The notes beneath the pieces are model-generated. The model searched no databases and was not told the DNA's origin. It saw only the letters and a program-made list of their open reading frames with translations. A stretch of DNA of 64,000 nucleotides. It comes from Pleionea mediterranea. Its GTDB lineage: Bacteria; Pseudomonadota; Gammaproteobacteria; Enterobacterales; Kangiellaceae. The translations under genes were made by a program, and so were the position numbers. Location: the NCBI RefSeq assembly GCF_003148745.1, contig NZ_QGGU01000007.1, positions 62,001-126,000 on the forward strand, written 5' to 3'. Shown here piece after piece: positions 49,382-59,075 of this stretch; the first letter of the stretch is position 1; each line of letters opens with the position of its first letter.

Positions 49382-50563
49382 ATGAGCATTGATCCAGCTT
49401 CCCCCTTTGGTTCTCTTTCTATCAATGAGTTTTTGAATAAATATTGGCAAAAACAGCCTGTGATTATTCGTCAGGCGTTTCCCAACTTCAGCGATATAAT
49501 ATCGGCAGAAGAACTCGCCGGTTTATCACTCGAGCAAGACGTCGAATCACGAATAATTCAACACAAAGGCCACGCTCATAAGAAATCTTGGGATGTTATT
49601 CAAGGACCTTTTGATGAGCGATTTTTTCACCAGCTACCCGATGAAAACTGGACACTGCTGGTACAAAATGTTGATAGCTGGTCCGAACAAGCTTGTCAGT
49701 TACTAGAGCAGTTCAGCTTTATTCCTAACTGGCGCAGAGATGACTTAATGGTAAGTTTTGCCACACCGGGTGGTGGCGTCGGGCCACATGTGGATCAATA
49801 CGATGTTTTTCTGATTCAAGGTATGGGGCAACGCCATTGGCAAGTTGGCTCGAATGATGAGTCGCTGATGAACCAAATCCCTCACCCTCTGTTAAAGCAA
49901 GTCTCAGACTTTACTCCCATCATCGATGACACTTTAAACCCCGGTGATATACTATACATTCCCCCCGGTTTTCCACACTGTGGTACAGCAATTAATGATT
50001 GCCTGACTTACTCGGTTGGCTTTAGAGCCCCATCGAGACAAATGGTTCTCGAGCAATTACTCAGTGATCTTCTGGAAAACGACGAATATGAATCAAATCG
50101 TTATCGTGATCATCATCCAGAACAGACGTTTCAAAGCGCCGAATTGCCTGACCATCTCAGTTCATGGCTCATGGAGTCTTTATCACAAGTTAATCCAGCT
50201 CAGCTTCAAATGGCCTTTGCCAAAATAGTGACCCGCAGACCAGCGTTTGAAGAAGAAATAGAGGAGTTGTCTAAAGAAGAGTTGCGCAATGTCATAGAAA
50301 AGTTAGAGCACGCCCCCGGCTCGATACATCTTGAAGACAATGCTCGCATCACAGGCTACGAGTCAGACAATCACTATATCTGTGTAATTAACGCAAATGT
50401 ACAGCCATTTCCAATAAAACACCGCGATATTATAAGAAAATTGGTCAATCACGGTGTAATTTTGAGTAACAGGTCGAATAAATTGCCGCAAGATGTTGAA
50501 TTTATTAGTGGAATTGCTAATCTTATCAATAAAGGGTGTTTAAATTTTCAACAGCATGATTAA
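49382..50563 (+). CDS. roxA: Ribosomal protein uL16 arginine 3-hydroxylase (YcfD/RoxA)
   Basis: 393 residues (E. coli YcfD 373). JmjC-type Fe(II)/2-oxoglutarate oxygenase that hydroxylates an Arg of ribosomal protein L16. Iron ligands: His and Asp of GPHVDQYDVF (about 136-145) and the distal His in PPGFPHCGTAI near 198. N-terminal KYWQKQPVIIRQAF is a family hallmark. The C-terminal dimerisation and winged-helix parts follow (residues about 240-390). A 30-bp gap after the purB terminator suggests a separate promoter, not identified. Confidence 0.93.
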   Translation: MSIDPASPFGSLSINEFLNKYWQKQPVIIRQAFPNFSDIISAEELAGLSLEQDVESRIIQHKGHAHKKSWDVIQGPFDERFFHQLPDENWTLLVQNVDSWSEQACQLLEQFSFIPNWRRDDLMVSFATPGGGVGPHVDQYDVFLIQGMGQRHWQVGSNDESLMNQIPHPLLKQVSDFTPIIDDTLNPGDILYIPPGFPHCGTAINDCLTYSVGFRAPSRQMVLEQLLSDLLENDEYESNRYRDHHPEQTFQSAELPDHLSSWLMESLSQVNPAQLQMAFAKIVTRRPAFEEEIEELSKEELRNVIEKLEHAPGSIHLEDNARITGYESDNHYICVINANVQPFPIKHRDIIRKLVNHGVILSNRSNKLPQDVEFISGIANLINKGCLNFQQHD

Positions 50564-50631
50564 CGGAGTGGAACTGATACGCCAAATAAACACGCACATT
50601 TCAATTGCAGAAGATTGCAGCGAGGCAATTT

Positions 50632-51063
50632 ATGACAGAAAAGTTTACCGTCTCGGAAGTTAAATGGCATGAAAGCCAACATTTATTGAAACAAGTCAGA
50701 CAAAAAGTTTTTGTTTGCGAACAGCGTGTTGCAGAAGAAATAGAAATCGATGGTAAAGATCCAGATTGTTATCATGTATTAGTAACTAACCTTAAAAACG
50801 AGCCCATTGGCGCAGGGCGAATGACACCTGAAGGTAAAATTGGCCGGGTCTCTGTATTAATGCCCTATCGCGGTTTTGGTTTAGGCTCTCATATATTGGA
50901 GAAACTCGTTGAAATCGCCGCCCGTGAACACCTAAGCCCTGTAAAGCTTCATGCGCAAATTCAAGCGATTCACTTTTACGAACGTCATAATTTTGTCTCC
51001 AATGGCCCCGTATTTATGGAGGCCGGTATTCCACACAAAACCATGAAACGCACCTTACGGTAA
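50632..51063 (+). CDS. GNAT-family N-acetyltransferase
   Basis: 143 residues from MTEKFTVSEVKW; the longer frame adds nine residues without support. RQKVFVCEQRVAEEIEIDGK (about 23-42) and GRVSVLMPYRGFGLGSHILE near 82-101 (acetyl-CoA loop R-G-x-G-x-G/S) mark the ElaA-like group. Only 20 bp from the next gene; in pseudomonads a similar GNAT domain and the following domain are, as I recall, one protein. Confidence 0.88.
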   Translation: MTEKFTVSEVKWHESQHLLKQVRQKVFVCEQRVAEEIEIDGKDPDCYHVLVTNLKNEPIGAGRMTPEGKIGRVSVLMPYRGFGLGSHILEKLVEIAAREHLSPVKLHAQIQAIHFYERHNFVSNGPVFMEAGIPHKTMKRTLR

Positions 51064-51083
51064 TAGATATAACGGAACTGACC

Positions 51084-51620
51084 ATGGTAGACACAAACCA
51101 ATCTCTAGAACAAACCTTATCATCAGCAAAACTGGGTGAAACAGACGATGAATTTCGAGTTAATCGTTTGTCAGAAATTCAGGCCGTTAGCCAACAGATG
51201 TTCTCTCAGGCGAAACGGCAGGTGGATATATTCAGCGTTGATCTCGATCCTAGAGTACTGAGTCAAAGAAGCATTGAGCAAACGCTTGCAAAACTTGCAC
51301 GAAGCAGTCGACAATCAACCATTCGTCTTCTGATTTTTGATGTTCTTAGCTTACAGTCTATTGATCACCGTCTGGTGGATCTTTCTCAAAATTTAAGCAG
51401 TTATGTTTCTATCAAAGTGCTTGCCAACGATTATCAACATCTGCCCTATAATTATTATCTAGTAGACGATGCCGGGCTTATGTATCGATCGAATCATAAA
51501 GAGCTTGAAACACAGGTATCATTTAATGCGAAACTAAAAGTAAGAGAATACCGAAAGCAATTTAACGACATGTGGGAGCAGAGTCGTATCGCCAGTGAGT
51601 TTCGAAATCTTTCGATTTAA
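51084..51620 (+). CDS. DUF7931-like protein, phospholipase-D-like fold without HKD motifs
   Basis: 178 residues. The pattern QQMFSQAKRQVDIFSVDLDP near 37, IRLLIFDV near 80, YYLVDDAGLMYRSNHKE near 125 and FNDMWEQSRIASEFRNL at the end resembles the C-terminal region found in GNAT fusion proteins of other gammaproteobacteria. No HKD catalytic motif is seen, so an enzymatic role is doubtful. Probably works with the GNAT protein encoded just upstream. Confidence 0.6.
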   Translation: MVDTNQSLEQTLSSAKLGETDDEFRVNRLSEIQAVSQQMFSQAKRQVDIFSVDLDPRVLSQRSIEQTLAKLARSSRQSTIRLLIFDVLSLQSIDHRLVDLSQNLSSYVSIKVLANDYQHLPYNYYLVDDAGLMYRSNHKELETQVSFNAKLKVREYRKQFNDMWEQSRIASEFRNLSI

Positions 51621-51803
51621 TAACTCACTTATTGACTTAATCGCACAGAAGAAAGTCTACGTGAACCATCCACCAGTCGTTAGTTCACAACTCTATAAAT
51701 ACACACTTAAATTCTCATAATTCACCTTGCCCTGTGCTTAAAGCAAGACATACATCCATGACAATGCTATAACAATCGTTTTAATAAAGCGGCTTCTGTA
51801 GTT

Positions 51804-53138
51804 GTGATCAAAACCGAATTAAATGAACTGACAAAACTCGGCGTTCCAGCCATTCTTGCACAATTGTCGCATATGTCTTTAGCCGTTATTGACACATTGA
51901 TGGCAGGCCGGGTCAGCCCGGAAGCCCTGGCGGCAATTGCAGTGGGAACCAATATATTAAACCCGATTGTGGTGTTTATTCTGGGTGTCTTCCTCGCCTT
52001 AAACCCAATTGTTGCCCATTTAAATGGGCGCGGTAATTTCTCGCAAATTGGCGTAGTGTTTCAGCAATCAGTGCTGTTATCTTTTATTTTAGCTATCCCC
52101 TGCATTTATCTGTTATTCAACAGTATTCCTGTCATGGAATTACTGGATATTCAATCGGAGATAGTGCCAACGGTTGATGGCTATCTTAAAGCCTGTAGCT
52201 GGGGAATTATCCCTTTATTTGCATTTTTAGCACTGCGCTTTTGTAACGAAGGTTTGTTTTCGAACCGAGCCATAATGCTGGTGTCGGTGCTGGCTATTCC
52301 TTTTAATATTTTGTTCAACTTGTGGTTTATCTGGGGTGGCTTTGGCCTTGAGCCAATGGGTGCCGTGGGTGTTGGTTATGCCACCAGTGTAGTCTGGCTG
52401 GTGATGTTTATCGCTATGGCTGGTTATACCATCTTCACCCGTCGTTACCGTCATCTGGAAATAATCAGCAAGCTGCACGCTTTTGATTTTAAGCAGCTAA
52501 AAGAAATCATCACCATTGGCCTGCCCATGGGAGTGGGTGTGGGAATGGAAATCGCCATGTTTGCAATAATAGGTCTGTTAATTGGTAGTTATCAGGTAGA
52601 AGTGGTTGCGGCTCATCAAATTGCCATTAACATTGCGTCAATGGCTTATATGATCCCGCTAGGATTATCGATTGCGATTTCAGCTCGCGTTGGATTTTTT
52701 GCCGGACGACAAAAAGTTGAGTCAGTAAAAATTGCCGGAAAAACAGGAATTAGCGTCGCTATCGCCCTCGCCTGTTTATCGTCCATTACCATGTATTTAT
52801 TTGCCTCTGATTTCGCTCAGTTTTACACCGACGATCGTGCGGTAATAGTACTGGCCGCCGAGCTATTGTTTTTATCGGCCATTTTTCAACTCTCAGACGC
52901 AATTCAGGTGTCCATCAGTGGTGCTTTAAGAGGTTTAAAAGACACCACCGTGCCAATGATCATTTCCGGGATCAGCTACTGGATCGTTGGATTTCCAGTA
53001 GGCTATTACTTTGCCGAATATTCAAACTTGGGCGTAAAAGGCTATTGGATGGGGATTATTTCAGGCTTATCCGCTGCTGCACTCATGTTATTTCTACGCT
53101 ATCTGAGTCAATTGCAACGCATAAAAAAGCCCAGCTGA
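51804..53138 (+). CDS. MATE-family multidrug efflux transporter (NorM-like)
   Basis: 444 residues, twelve predicted TM helices in two six-helix bundles. MATE signatures: LGVPAILAQLSHMSLAVIDT (10-29), AGRVSPEALAAIAVG near 31, and the second repeat GLPMGVGVGMEIAMFAIIGL near 238 with AAHQIAINIASMAYMIPLGL. Couples Na+ or H+ entry to export of cationic compounds. GTG start with a poor ribosome site. Its last codons overlap the terminator of the opposing tRNA operon. Confidence 0.9.
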   Translation: MIKTELNELTKLGVPAILAQLSHMSLAVIDTLMAGRVSPEALAAIAVGTNILNPIVVFILGVFLALNPIVAHLNGRGNFSQIGVVFQQSVLLSFILAIPCIYLLFNSIPVMELLDIQSEIVPTVDGYLKACSWGIIPLFAFLALRFCNEGLFSNRAIMLVSVLAIPFNILFNLWFIWGGFGLEPMGAVGVGYATSVVWLVMFIAMAGYTIFTRRYRHLEIISKLHAFDFKQLKEIITIGLPMGVGVGMEIAMFAIIGLLIGSYQVEVVAAHQIAINIASMAYMIPLGLSIAISARVGFFAGRQKVESVKIAGKTGISVAIALACLSSITMYLFASDFAQFYTDDRAVIVLAAELLFLSAIFQLSDAIQVSISGALRGLKDTTVPMIISGISYWIVGFPVGYYFAEYSNLGVKGYWMGIISGLSAAALMLFLRYLSQLQRIKKPS

Positions 53139-53154
53139 TTTATCAGCCGGGCTT
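53122..53154 (-). terminator. Terminator of the tRNA-Ala/Glu operon, overlapping the MATE gene end
   Basis: Stem AAGCCCAGCTGA / TCAGCCGGGCTT (one G-U pair) with T run on the minus strand. The MATE gene stop TGA (53136-53138) lies in the stem, so one structure probably ends both transcripts. Confidence 0.85.
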
Positions 53155-53160
53155 AATATA

Positions 53161-53236
53161 TGGCGTCCCCTAGGGGATTCGAACCCCTGTTACCGCCGTG
53201 AAAGGGCGGTGTCCTAGGCCTCTAGACGAAGGGGAC
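53161..53236 (-). tRNA. tRNA-Glu (anticodon TTC), copy 2
   Basis: Same sequence as copy 1 including CCA. Second gene of a tRNA-Ala/tRNA-Glu operon read leftwards; the 89-bp spacer has no terminator. Confidence 0.97.
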
Positions 53237-53325
53237 AAAACCTTCTTCCGGTCGGTCGCTGACGCGACACTTGGCCTAACCGGTAACTTAACAAGTGTTC
53301 AATAGCAACAAACGTTAAGTAAAAA

Positions 53326-53401
53326 TGGTGGAGCTAAGCGGGATCGAACCGCTGACCTCAACACTGCCAGTGTTGCGCTCTCCCAGCTGAGCTATAGCCC
53401 C
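53326..53401 (-). tRNA. tRNA-Ala (anticodon GGC)
   Basis: Acceptor GGGGCTA/TAGCTCC (one G-U), D-arm GCTC/GAGC, anticodon stem CAACA/TGTTG with loop CTGGCAG, T-arm AGCGG-TTCGATC-CCGCT, discriminator A and encoded CCA. Confidence 0.97.
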
Positions 53402-53414
53402 AAATTGGAGGCGC

Positions 53415-53443
53415 ATTTTAATTAGGCTAGCTGATCCTGTCAA
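53415..53443 (-). promoter_or_regulatory. Promoter of the tRNA-Ala/Glu operon
   Basis: Minus strand TTGACA, 17 bp, TAAAAT, then GCGCCTCC: consensus boxes and a GC-rich discriminator like copy 1. The remaining stretch to pyk (53444-53771) shows no gene; a pyk promoter must lie there but I cannot place it. Confidence 0.82.
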
Positions 53444-53771
53444 TATAAAATACAAATTAAATTTTGTTTAAGCCCTTGATTGCGTAGAAAATATCAACAG
53501 TGAATCATCATTGAGCAATTAACCATCACCAAGTATCACCGTTATTTCGCATATGATAAATCAGAATACTATTCAGAATAGCTTCATTGAAGCGCGGCAT
53601 AATTTAACGTTCACAGAATTTTAAAACAATGTTATCTTAACTACATAATAAGCCTAAATAATAATGTCAGGTATCAAACCTGTTACACAAAGCTCTGCCC
53701 TCCAACTCAAGACCTAAAACTTTAAAAGCCTATGCTTTACGTAAGAATTAACTTTAAAGGAAACTAGCTAC

Positions 53772-55217
53772 GTGTTTAAACGAACTAAAATAGTGACAAC
53801 TTTAGGTCCTGCAACCGATAACAAAGAAGCGCTAAAAAAACTGTTTTTGGCAGGTGCCAATGTGGTGCGCATGAACTTTTCTCATGGCTCTCCGGACGAT
53901 CATATAAGACGAACCCAGTTGGTTCGCGATGTATCGAAAGAAATGGGGATAGAAATCGCGATCCTGGGTGATCTTCAAGGACCTAAAATTCGAATCGCTC
54001 GTTTTAAAGAGCAAAAAATCCAACTTCAACAGGGTCAAACCTTCACTCTTGACGCAACGCTGGATACAAACGCAGGGGATGAGAGTCAGGTAGGTATTGA
54101 TTACAAAGAATTGCCTAACGACTGCAAACCCGGCGATGAGCTACTGCTAGATGATGGCCGGGTACAATTAAAAGTCACCAGCATCGATGGCAACAAAGTT
54201 AAAACCGAAGTAACACTGGCTGGCCCACTGAGTAACAATAAGGGGATCAACTTAAAAGGCGGAGGATTATCTGCGCCCGCATTAACCGATAAAGATCGTG
54301 AAGATATCTTACTCGCAGCGAAAATGAATGTGGATTATTTAGCCGTCTCTTTTCCACGCAGTGCTGATGATATGCGACAAGCTGAAACGCTGATTCGAAA
54401 AGCAGAATGCCAGGCCGGTCTGGTAGCTAAAATTGAACGTGCCGAAGTAGTCCACTCGGATCAAATTCTGGATGAAATTATCAAAGCCTCTGACGCCGTT
54501 ATGGTGGCACGCGGTGATCTGGGTGTTGAAATTGGTGATGCTGAATTAATCGGTGTTCAAAAGAAAATCATTGCCCGAGCTCGTACATTGGATCGCGTTG
54601 TTATTACCGCGACACAAATGATGGAATCCATGATCACCAATGCAATCCCTACTCGTGCAGAAGTTTTTGATGTTGCCAATGCCGTGCTCGATGGTACCGA
54701 TGCCGTTATGCTTTCAGCGGAAACAGCCACCGGTGATCACCCTATCCTTGTGGTCGAAGCCATGGCTCGTGCTTGCCGCGGGGCTGAAAAACAAAAAGTT
54801 TCGCAAATTTCAAAACACCGCATGGAAGATCAATTTGAACGCATTGATGAAGCCATTGCCATGGCTACCATGTACACCGCCAATCATCTTAAAGGTGTTA
54901 AAGCCATTTGCTGCCTGACCGAATCTGGCGCTACTGCCCTATGGATGTCACGAATACGCTCCGGCATGCCTATTTACGCACTCACCAAACGGGTAGACAC
55001 CATGCGACGATTAGCGCTTTATCGTGGTGTAGAATCCATTGCGTTTGATCCCACCAAGCTCGCCCGTCACGATGTTAATCGACTTGCCGTCGACGAACTT
55101 AAAAAGCGCGACATAGTTCAAGTTGATGATCTGGTGTTATTAACAAAAGGCGACCATATGGGTTTACTTGGCGGTACTAATGCAATGAAGATTGTTCGCG
55201 TTGGAGATGTTATTTAA
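53772..55217 (+). CDS. pyk: Pyruvate kinase (PykA type)
   Basis: 481 residues (E. coli PykA 480). Makes pyruvate and ATP from phosphoenolpyruvate. Motifs: [16 protein letters not shown] near 5, [15 protein letters not shown] near 31, [11 protein letters not shown] near 218, [13 protein letters not shown] near 245, and [20 protein letters not shown] near 279. GTG start after AAAGGAAACTAGCTAC. Closer to PykA (AMP-type) than PykF. Monocistronic. Confidence 0.97.
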   Translation: MFKRTKIVTTLGPATDNKEALKKLFLAGANVVRMNFSHGSPDDHIRRTQLVRDVSKEMGIEIAILGDLQGPKIRIARFKEQKIQLQQGQTFTLDATLDTNAGDESQVGIDYKELPNDCKPGDELLLDDGRVQLKVTSIDGNKVKTEVTLAGPLSNNKGINLKGGGLSAPALTDKDREDILLAAKMNVDYLAVSFPRSADDMRQAETLIRKAECQAGLVAKIERAEVVHSDQILDEIIKASDAVMVARGDLGVEIGDAELIGVQKKIIARARTLDRVVITATQMMESMITNAIPTRAEVFDVANAVLDGTDAVMLSAETATGDHPILVVEAMARACRGAEKQKVSQISKHRMEDQFERIDEAIAMATMYTANHLKGVKAICCLTESGATALWMSRIRSGMPIYALTKRVDTMRRLALYRGVESIAFDPTKLARHDVNRLAVDELKKRDIVQVDDLVLLTKGDHMGLLGGTNAMKIVRVGDVI

Positions 55218-55235
55218 TCGTTGGTTTTTTGAGTG

Positions 55236-55286
55236 ATTCGATTAACTTGCCAATAGGTTTACCCCATTGTTGCAAGTTAATCGAAT
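55236..55286. terminator. Perfect 15-bp hairpin between convergent pyk and prpD
   Basis: ATTCGATTAACTTGC at 55236-55250 pairs fully with GCAAGTTAATCGAAT at 55272-55286; loop 21 nt. No U-tract follows. Probably a shared transcript end. Confidence 0.55.
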
Positions 55287-55332
55287 TAAAGAACTTATTT
55301 TACGTTTAAGCCACAATTAATGGTTAGGATCG

Positions 55333-56778
55333 CTAAATAACCATTAAATCCATAAACTCATTAACCGGCGTGTTCCCGAGTTCTTCTTCATCCAGACAAA
55401 GATCAATAATCTGTTGACCGTGCTTTTTAGGAAATCGTGTGGCTACATTATTTTTAAACTTTTCAATTAATAATGGGATACCTTCTTCACGACGTTGCCG
55501 ATGGCCTATCGGGAATTCAACTTCAACTTTTTCACTGGACTCACCATCATTAAAGAAAACCTGCAATGCATTAGCAATACTGCGTTTATCTTGTTGATGA
55601 TAATCCTTTGAATATTGTTCATTTTCTTGCACATTCATTTTATTGCGTAACTCATCGATACGAGGATCATCAGCGACATTATCTTCGTAATGATCAGCAT
55701 TTAACTCACCAAACAATAATCCTATAGCGACCATATATTGCAAGCAATGATCGCGATCAGCAGGGTTGTTTAACTCGCCTGTTTTGCTGATTATTCTAAT
55801 GGCAGATTCATGAGTGGTAATTTCAATTTTTTCGATATCGTCCAAGCGGTGCTTTATTGTTTCATGCAGTTTAATAGCGCACTCTACAGCGGTTTGCGCA
55901 TGGAACTCGGCCGGGTAGGAAATTTTAAATAGAATATTTTCCATTGTGTAACTGCCGTATGATCTTTGGAACGAAAACTCTTTGCCATTGAACAGAACGT
56001 CATAAAACCCCCACTGCTTTGCTGTTAACGCACTTGGGTAGCCCATTTCTCCCGTCATGGTAATTAAAGCCAGTCTAACGGCACGGCTTGTTGCATCACC
56101 GGCAGCCCAGGATTTACGAGAGCCAGTATTTGGCGCATGACGGTAGGTCCGTAACGACTGCCCATCAACAAAAGCTTGTGAAACAGCATCAATAATATCT
56201 TCTTTGGTGCCGCCTAACATTTGAGTAATCACTGCCGTTGAGGCTACTTTAACCAGAATCACATGATCCAGACCAACACGGTTAAAACTGTTTTCCAGTG
56301 CCAACACACCTTGTATTTCATGGGCTTTAATCATCGCAATTAATACATCTTGCATGGTTAACGCAGAGTAACCACTGGCGATGTTCTGTCGTGAAATAAA
56401 ATCAGCAACAGCCAGAATTGCGCCAAGGTTATCCGATGGATGCCCCCATTCGGCAGCCAGCCAGGTGTCGTTGTAGTCTAACCAGCGTACCGTGCAACCA
56501 ATATCGAAAGCCGCTTTTATCGGATCCATTTCAAATTGTGTACCGGGTACCCGGGCACCATTGGGCACTATTGTGCCAGGAACCACAGGGCCAAGGTGTT
56601 TGGTACATTCAGGATAACGCAAAGCTAAAAGTCCGCAGCCTAAAGTATCCATTAAACAATAACGCGCGGTTTCAATGGCCTCTTCACTGTCAATGACATA
56701 ATCGGCAACGTATTCGGCCATATCAACCAGTACGCGATCGGGTTGAGGACGGTTACTTACATCTGCATTTGCGCTCAT
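55333..56778 (-). CDS. prpD: 2-methylcitrate dehydratase PrpD
   Basis: 481 residues (E. coli 483). MmgE/PrpD family, iron-independent. Dehydrates 2-methylcitrate to 2-methyl-cis-aconitate. Visible family blocks: [20 protein letters not shown] near 39, [20 protein letters not shown] near 97, [20 protein letters not shown] near 222 and [15 protein letters not shown] near 265. RBS CAGGAG. It is redundant with acnD/prpF in this same window. 157 bp after prpC, with a perfect hairpin between. Confidence 0.96.
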   Translation of the reverse strand: MSANADVSNRPQPDRVLVDMAEYVADYVIDSEEAIETARYCLMDTLGCGLLALRYPECTKHLGPVVPGTIVPNGARVPGTQFEMDPIKAAFDIGCTVRWLDYNDTWLAAEWGHPSDNLGAILAVADFISRQNIASGYSALTMQDVLIAMIKAHEIQGVLALENSFNRVGLDHVILVKVASTAVITQMLGGTKEDIIDAVSQAFVDGQSLRTYRHAPNTGSRKSWAAGDATSRAVRLALITMTGEMGYPSALTAKQWGFYDVLFNGKEFSFQRSYGSYTMENILFKISYPAEFHAQTAVECAIKLHETIKHRLDDIEKIEITTHESAIRIISKTGELNNPADRDHCLQYMVAIGLLFGELNADHYEDNVADDPRIDELRNKMNVQENEQYSKDYHQQDKRSIANALQVFFNDGESSEKVEVEFPIGHRQRREEGIPLLIEKFKNNVATRFPKKHGQQIIDLCLDEEELGNTPVNEFMDLMVI

Positions 56779-56817
56779 AGTTTCTCCTGGAAATTAGGAC
56801 AGTGAAATGATGTGAAT

Positions 56818-56846
56818 CAAGGCTTCATTTAAAATATGAAGCCTTG
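56818..56846 (-). promoter_or_regulatory. 11-bp hairpin between prpC and prpD
   Basis: CAAGGCTTCAT pairs with ATGAAGCCTTG, 7-nt loop, no U-tract. It may stabilise the 3' end of prpBC mRNA or set the prpC to prpD ratio. Confidence 0.45.
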
Positions 56847-56935
56847 TATAGCATAGACGACAAGTCGGTATTTTGGCGAACTCGAATGAGTTTAAGACGT
56901 GCCGCAATACCTACGTTTGTTATGGAAGAGTTTAT

Positions 56936-58081
56936 TTATCGCTTATCAATATCAACCCATTTTAAATCTTCTGGGCCGGTATAATTGGCTGACGGACGAA
57001 TGATTTTTCCATCCACACGTTGCTCCATAATATGGGCAGCCCAACCGGTAATGCGGGACATGACAAATATTGGGGTGAACATGGATGTTGGAATACCCAT
57101 TTGATGATAAGAAACGGCAGAGAACCAATCCAGATTAGGGAACATTTTTTTCTCATCCCACATTACTTTTTCAAGTCGCTCGGCAACATTGTATAAGTTG
57201 GTATCGCCCTGTTCTTCAGAAAGTTTTTTCGCCACTTTTTTGATCACTTCATTACGTGGATCAGAAACGGTATACACCGGATGACCAAAACCGATGACAA
57301 TTTCTTTGCGCGCCATTCGCTCTTTAATGTCTGTTTCCGCTTCATCGGGCGAACTGTATCGCTTTTGGATCTCTAAAGCGACTTCGTTTGCACCGCCGTG
57401 TTTTGGACCACGTAAAGCGCCTATGGCACCACAAACCGATGAGTACATATCCGAGTTTGTACCAGCAATTACACGGCTGGTAAACGTTGAAGCATTAAAC
57501 TCATGCTCGGCATAAAGTATCAAAGAAATGTGCATGGCTTTTTCCCAGGACTCGCTGGGCTTTTCACCGTGTAGCATATGCAGAAAGTGCGCACCGATAG
57601 AATCATCGTCTGTTTCTACATCAATACGACGACCATTGTGACTAAAGTGATACCAGTACAGCAGCATGGAACCAAATGACGCCATTAATCGATCGGCAAT
57701 ATCTTTTGCATCGGATTCATTGTGATCGTCTTTCTCTGGCAATACGGTTCCCAATACAGAACAACCGGTTCGCAATACATCCATTGGATGTGCAGCAGCA
57801 GGAATGCACTCAAGTGCTTCTTGTACTGCTAATGGTAAACCGCGTAATGCTTTCAATTTACTTTTGTAGTTTTTTAATTCAGCTTTGGTGGGCAATTTAC
57901 CGTGAATTAATAAGTAGGCGATTTCTTCAAACTCTGCTTTTTCTGCAAAGTCTAAAATATCAAACCCCCGATAGGCCAAATCGTTGCCTGTACGACCTAC
58001 GGTACACAAAGCTGTATTACCGGCAGTAACACCTGACAGAGCGACCGATTTTTTCTTTTTTGGTAATGTTTGTTCTGTCAT
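56936..58081 (-). CDS. prpC: 2-methylcitrate synthase PrpC
   Basis: 381 residues from [11 protein letters not shown], chosen because AAGGAG lies just before it and the longer frame runs back into prpB. Joins propionyl-CoA and oxaloacetate. Citrate-synthase family residues: [19 protein letters not shown] near 199 (His), [15 protein letters not shown] near 229, [16 protein letters not shown] near 266 (His) and [13 protein letters not shown] near 316 (Asp). The FGHPVY pattern separates it from GltA. Confidence 0.96.
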   Translation of the reverse strand: MTEQTLPKKKKSVALSGVTAGNTALCTVGRTGNDLAYRGFDILDFAEKAEFEEIAYLLIHGKLPTKAELKNYKSKLKALRGLPLAVQEALECIPAAAHPMDVLRTGCSVLGTVLPEKDDHNESDAKDIADRLMASFGSMLLYWYHFSHNGRRIDVETDDDSIGAHFLHMLHGEKPSESWEKAMHISLILYAEHEFNASTFTSRVIAGTNSDMYSSVCGAIGALRGPKHGGANEVALEIQKRYSSPDEAETDIKERMARKEIVIGFGHPVYTVSDPRNEVIKKVAKKLSEEQGDTNLYNVAERLEKVMWDEKKMFPNLDWFSAVSYHQMGIPTSMFTPIFVMSRITGWAAHIMEQRVDGKIIRPSANYTGPEDLKWVDIDKR

Positions 58082-58082
58082 A

Positions 58083-58973
58083 TTATTTCTCCTTATTTTC
58101 TGCAAACAGTGAATCAAGTTTTTGTTCATAACTGTGATAGTTCAAATAATCGTAAAGTTCTTCACGCGTTTGCATAATGTCAATTACATTGCGTTGATGC
58201 CCTTCATTTTTAAGTGCTTCATAAACCGATAAAGCACCTTTATTCATCGCTCGATAAGCACCACAGCAATAGAGAACTATATCGACACCGACCTCACCCA
58301 ACTCTGGTGTTGAGAATAAGGGTGTTTTACCAAACTCAGTGATATTTGCCAGAATAGGAACCTTAACGGCTTGTTTAAATTGCTTATACTGCTCAAGAGT
58401 GTTCATGGCTTCTGGAAAGATCATATCGGCGCCTGCTTCAACGCATGCTAAAGCACGTTCGATGGCAGAGTCCATCCCTTCAACAACAAGCGAGTCAGTA
58501 CGGGCCATAATCACAAACTGATCGTCGGTTTTAGCATCCACAGCGGCTTTAACACGATCAACCATTTCCTGTTTTGATACTATCTCTTTACCGGGTCGAT
58601 GGCCGCAGCGTTTTTGAGCCACCTGATCTTCAATGTGACAACCTGCAGCGCCCGCTTTCGTTAAAGACTTTACAGTGCGAGCAATATTAAAGGCTCCACC
58701 CCAACCGGTATCGGCATCCACTAACAAGGGTAAATCGCACACATCAGTAATACGGCGAACATCAATTAAAACATCTTCTAATGAGCTGATCCCAAGATCG
58801 GGCATTCCCAGTGAGTTTGCAGCAACACCTCCACCAGATAAGTAAATGGCTTGGTGACCTACTCGTTTGGCCATATGTGCAGTATAGGCATTGATTGTGC
58901 CCACCACTTGAAGCGGTTTTTGATCAGCAACCGCTGCGCGAAATTTTGCGCCAGGACTTTGTGCTTGTGTCAT
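58083..58973 (-). CDS. prpB: 2-methylisocitrate lyase PrpB
   Basis: 296 residues, as in E. coli. Cleaves 2-methylisocitrate to succinate and pyruvate. PEP-mutase/isocitrate-lyase barrel with [19 protein letters not shown] near 80, the catalytic loop [13 protein letters not shown] near 121 (Cys123) and [10 protein letters not shown] near 154. RBS AAGAGAG. Adjacent to prpC with one base between. First of the prpBCD genes; no TTGTCGACAA operator is visible upstream. Confidence 0.97.
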   Translation of the reverse strand: MTQAQSPGAKFRAAVADQKPLQVVGTINAYTAHMAKRVGHQAIYLSGGGVAANSLGMPDLGISSLEDVLIDVRRITDVCDLPLLVDADTGWGGAFNIARTVKSLTKAGAAGCHIEDQVAQKRCGHRPGKEIVSKQEMVDRVKAAVDAKTDDQFVIMARTDSLVVEGMDSAIERALACVEAGADMIFPEAMNTLEQYKQFKQAVKVPILANITEFGKTPLFSTPELGEVGVDIVLYCCGAYRAMNKGALSVYEALKNEGHQRNVIDIMQTREELYDYLNYHSYEQKLDSLFAENKEK

Positions 58974-59075
58974 ATCACTCTCTTATTTTGGTTTTCAATA
59001 ATTGATTGAAGGCATCGGTTACGTTAAATCTTGCAGTAACTTGCCGTAATAAATTAATGGTAAAAAAATGGCAAC

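Noticed and set aside
58974-59075. TTGTCGACAA operator before prpB
   Set aside because: I looked for the core upstream of prpB, fumA and acnD and found no match; only the two sites before the regulator gene exist in the regions I checked.
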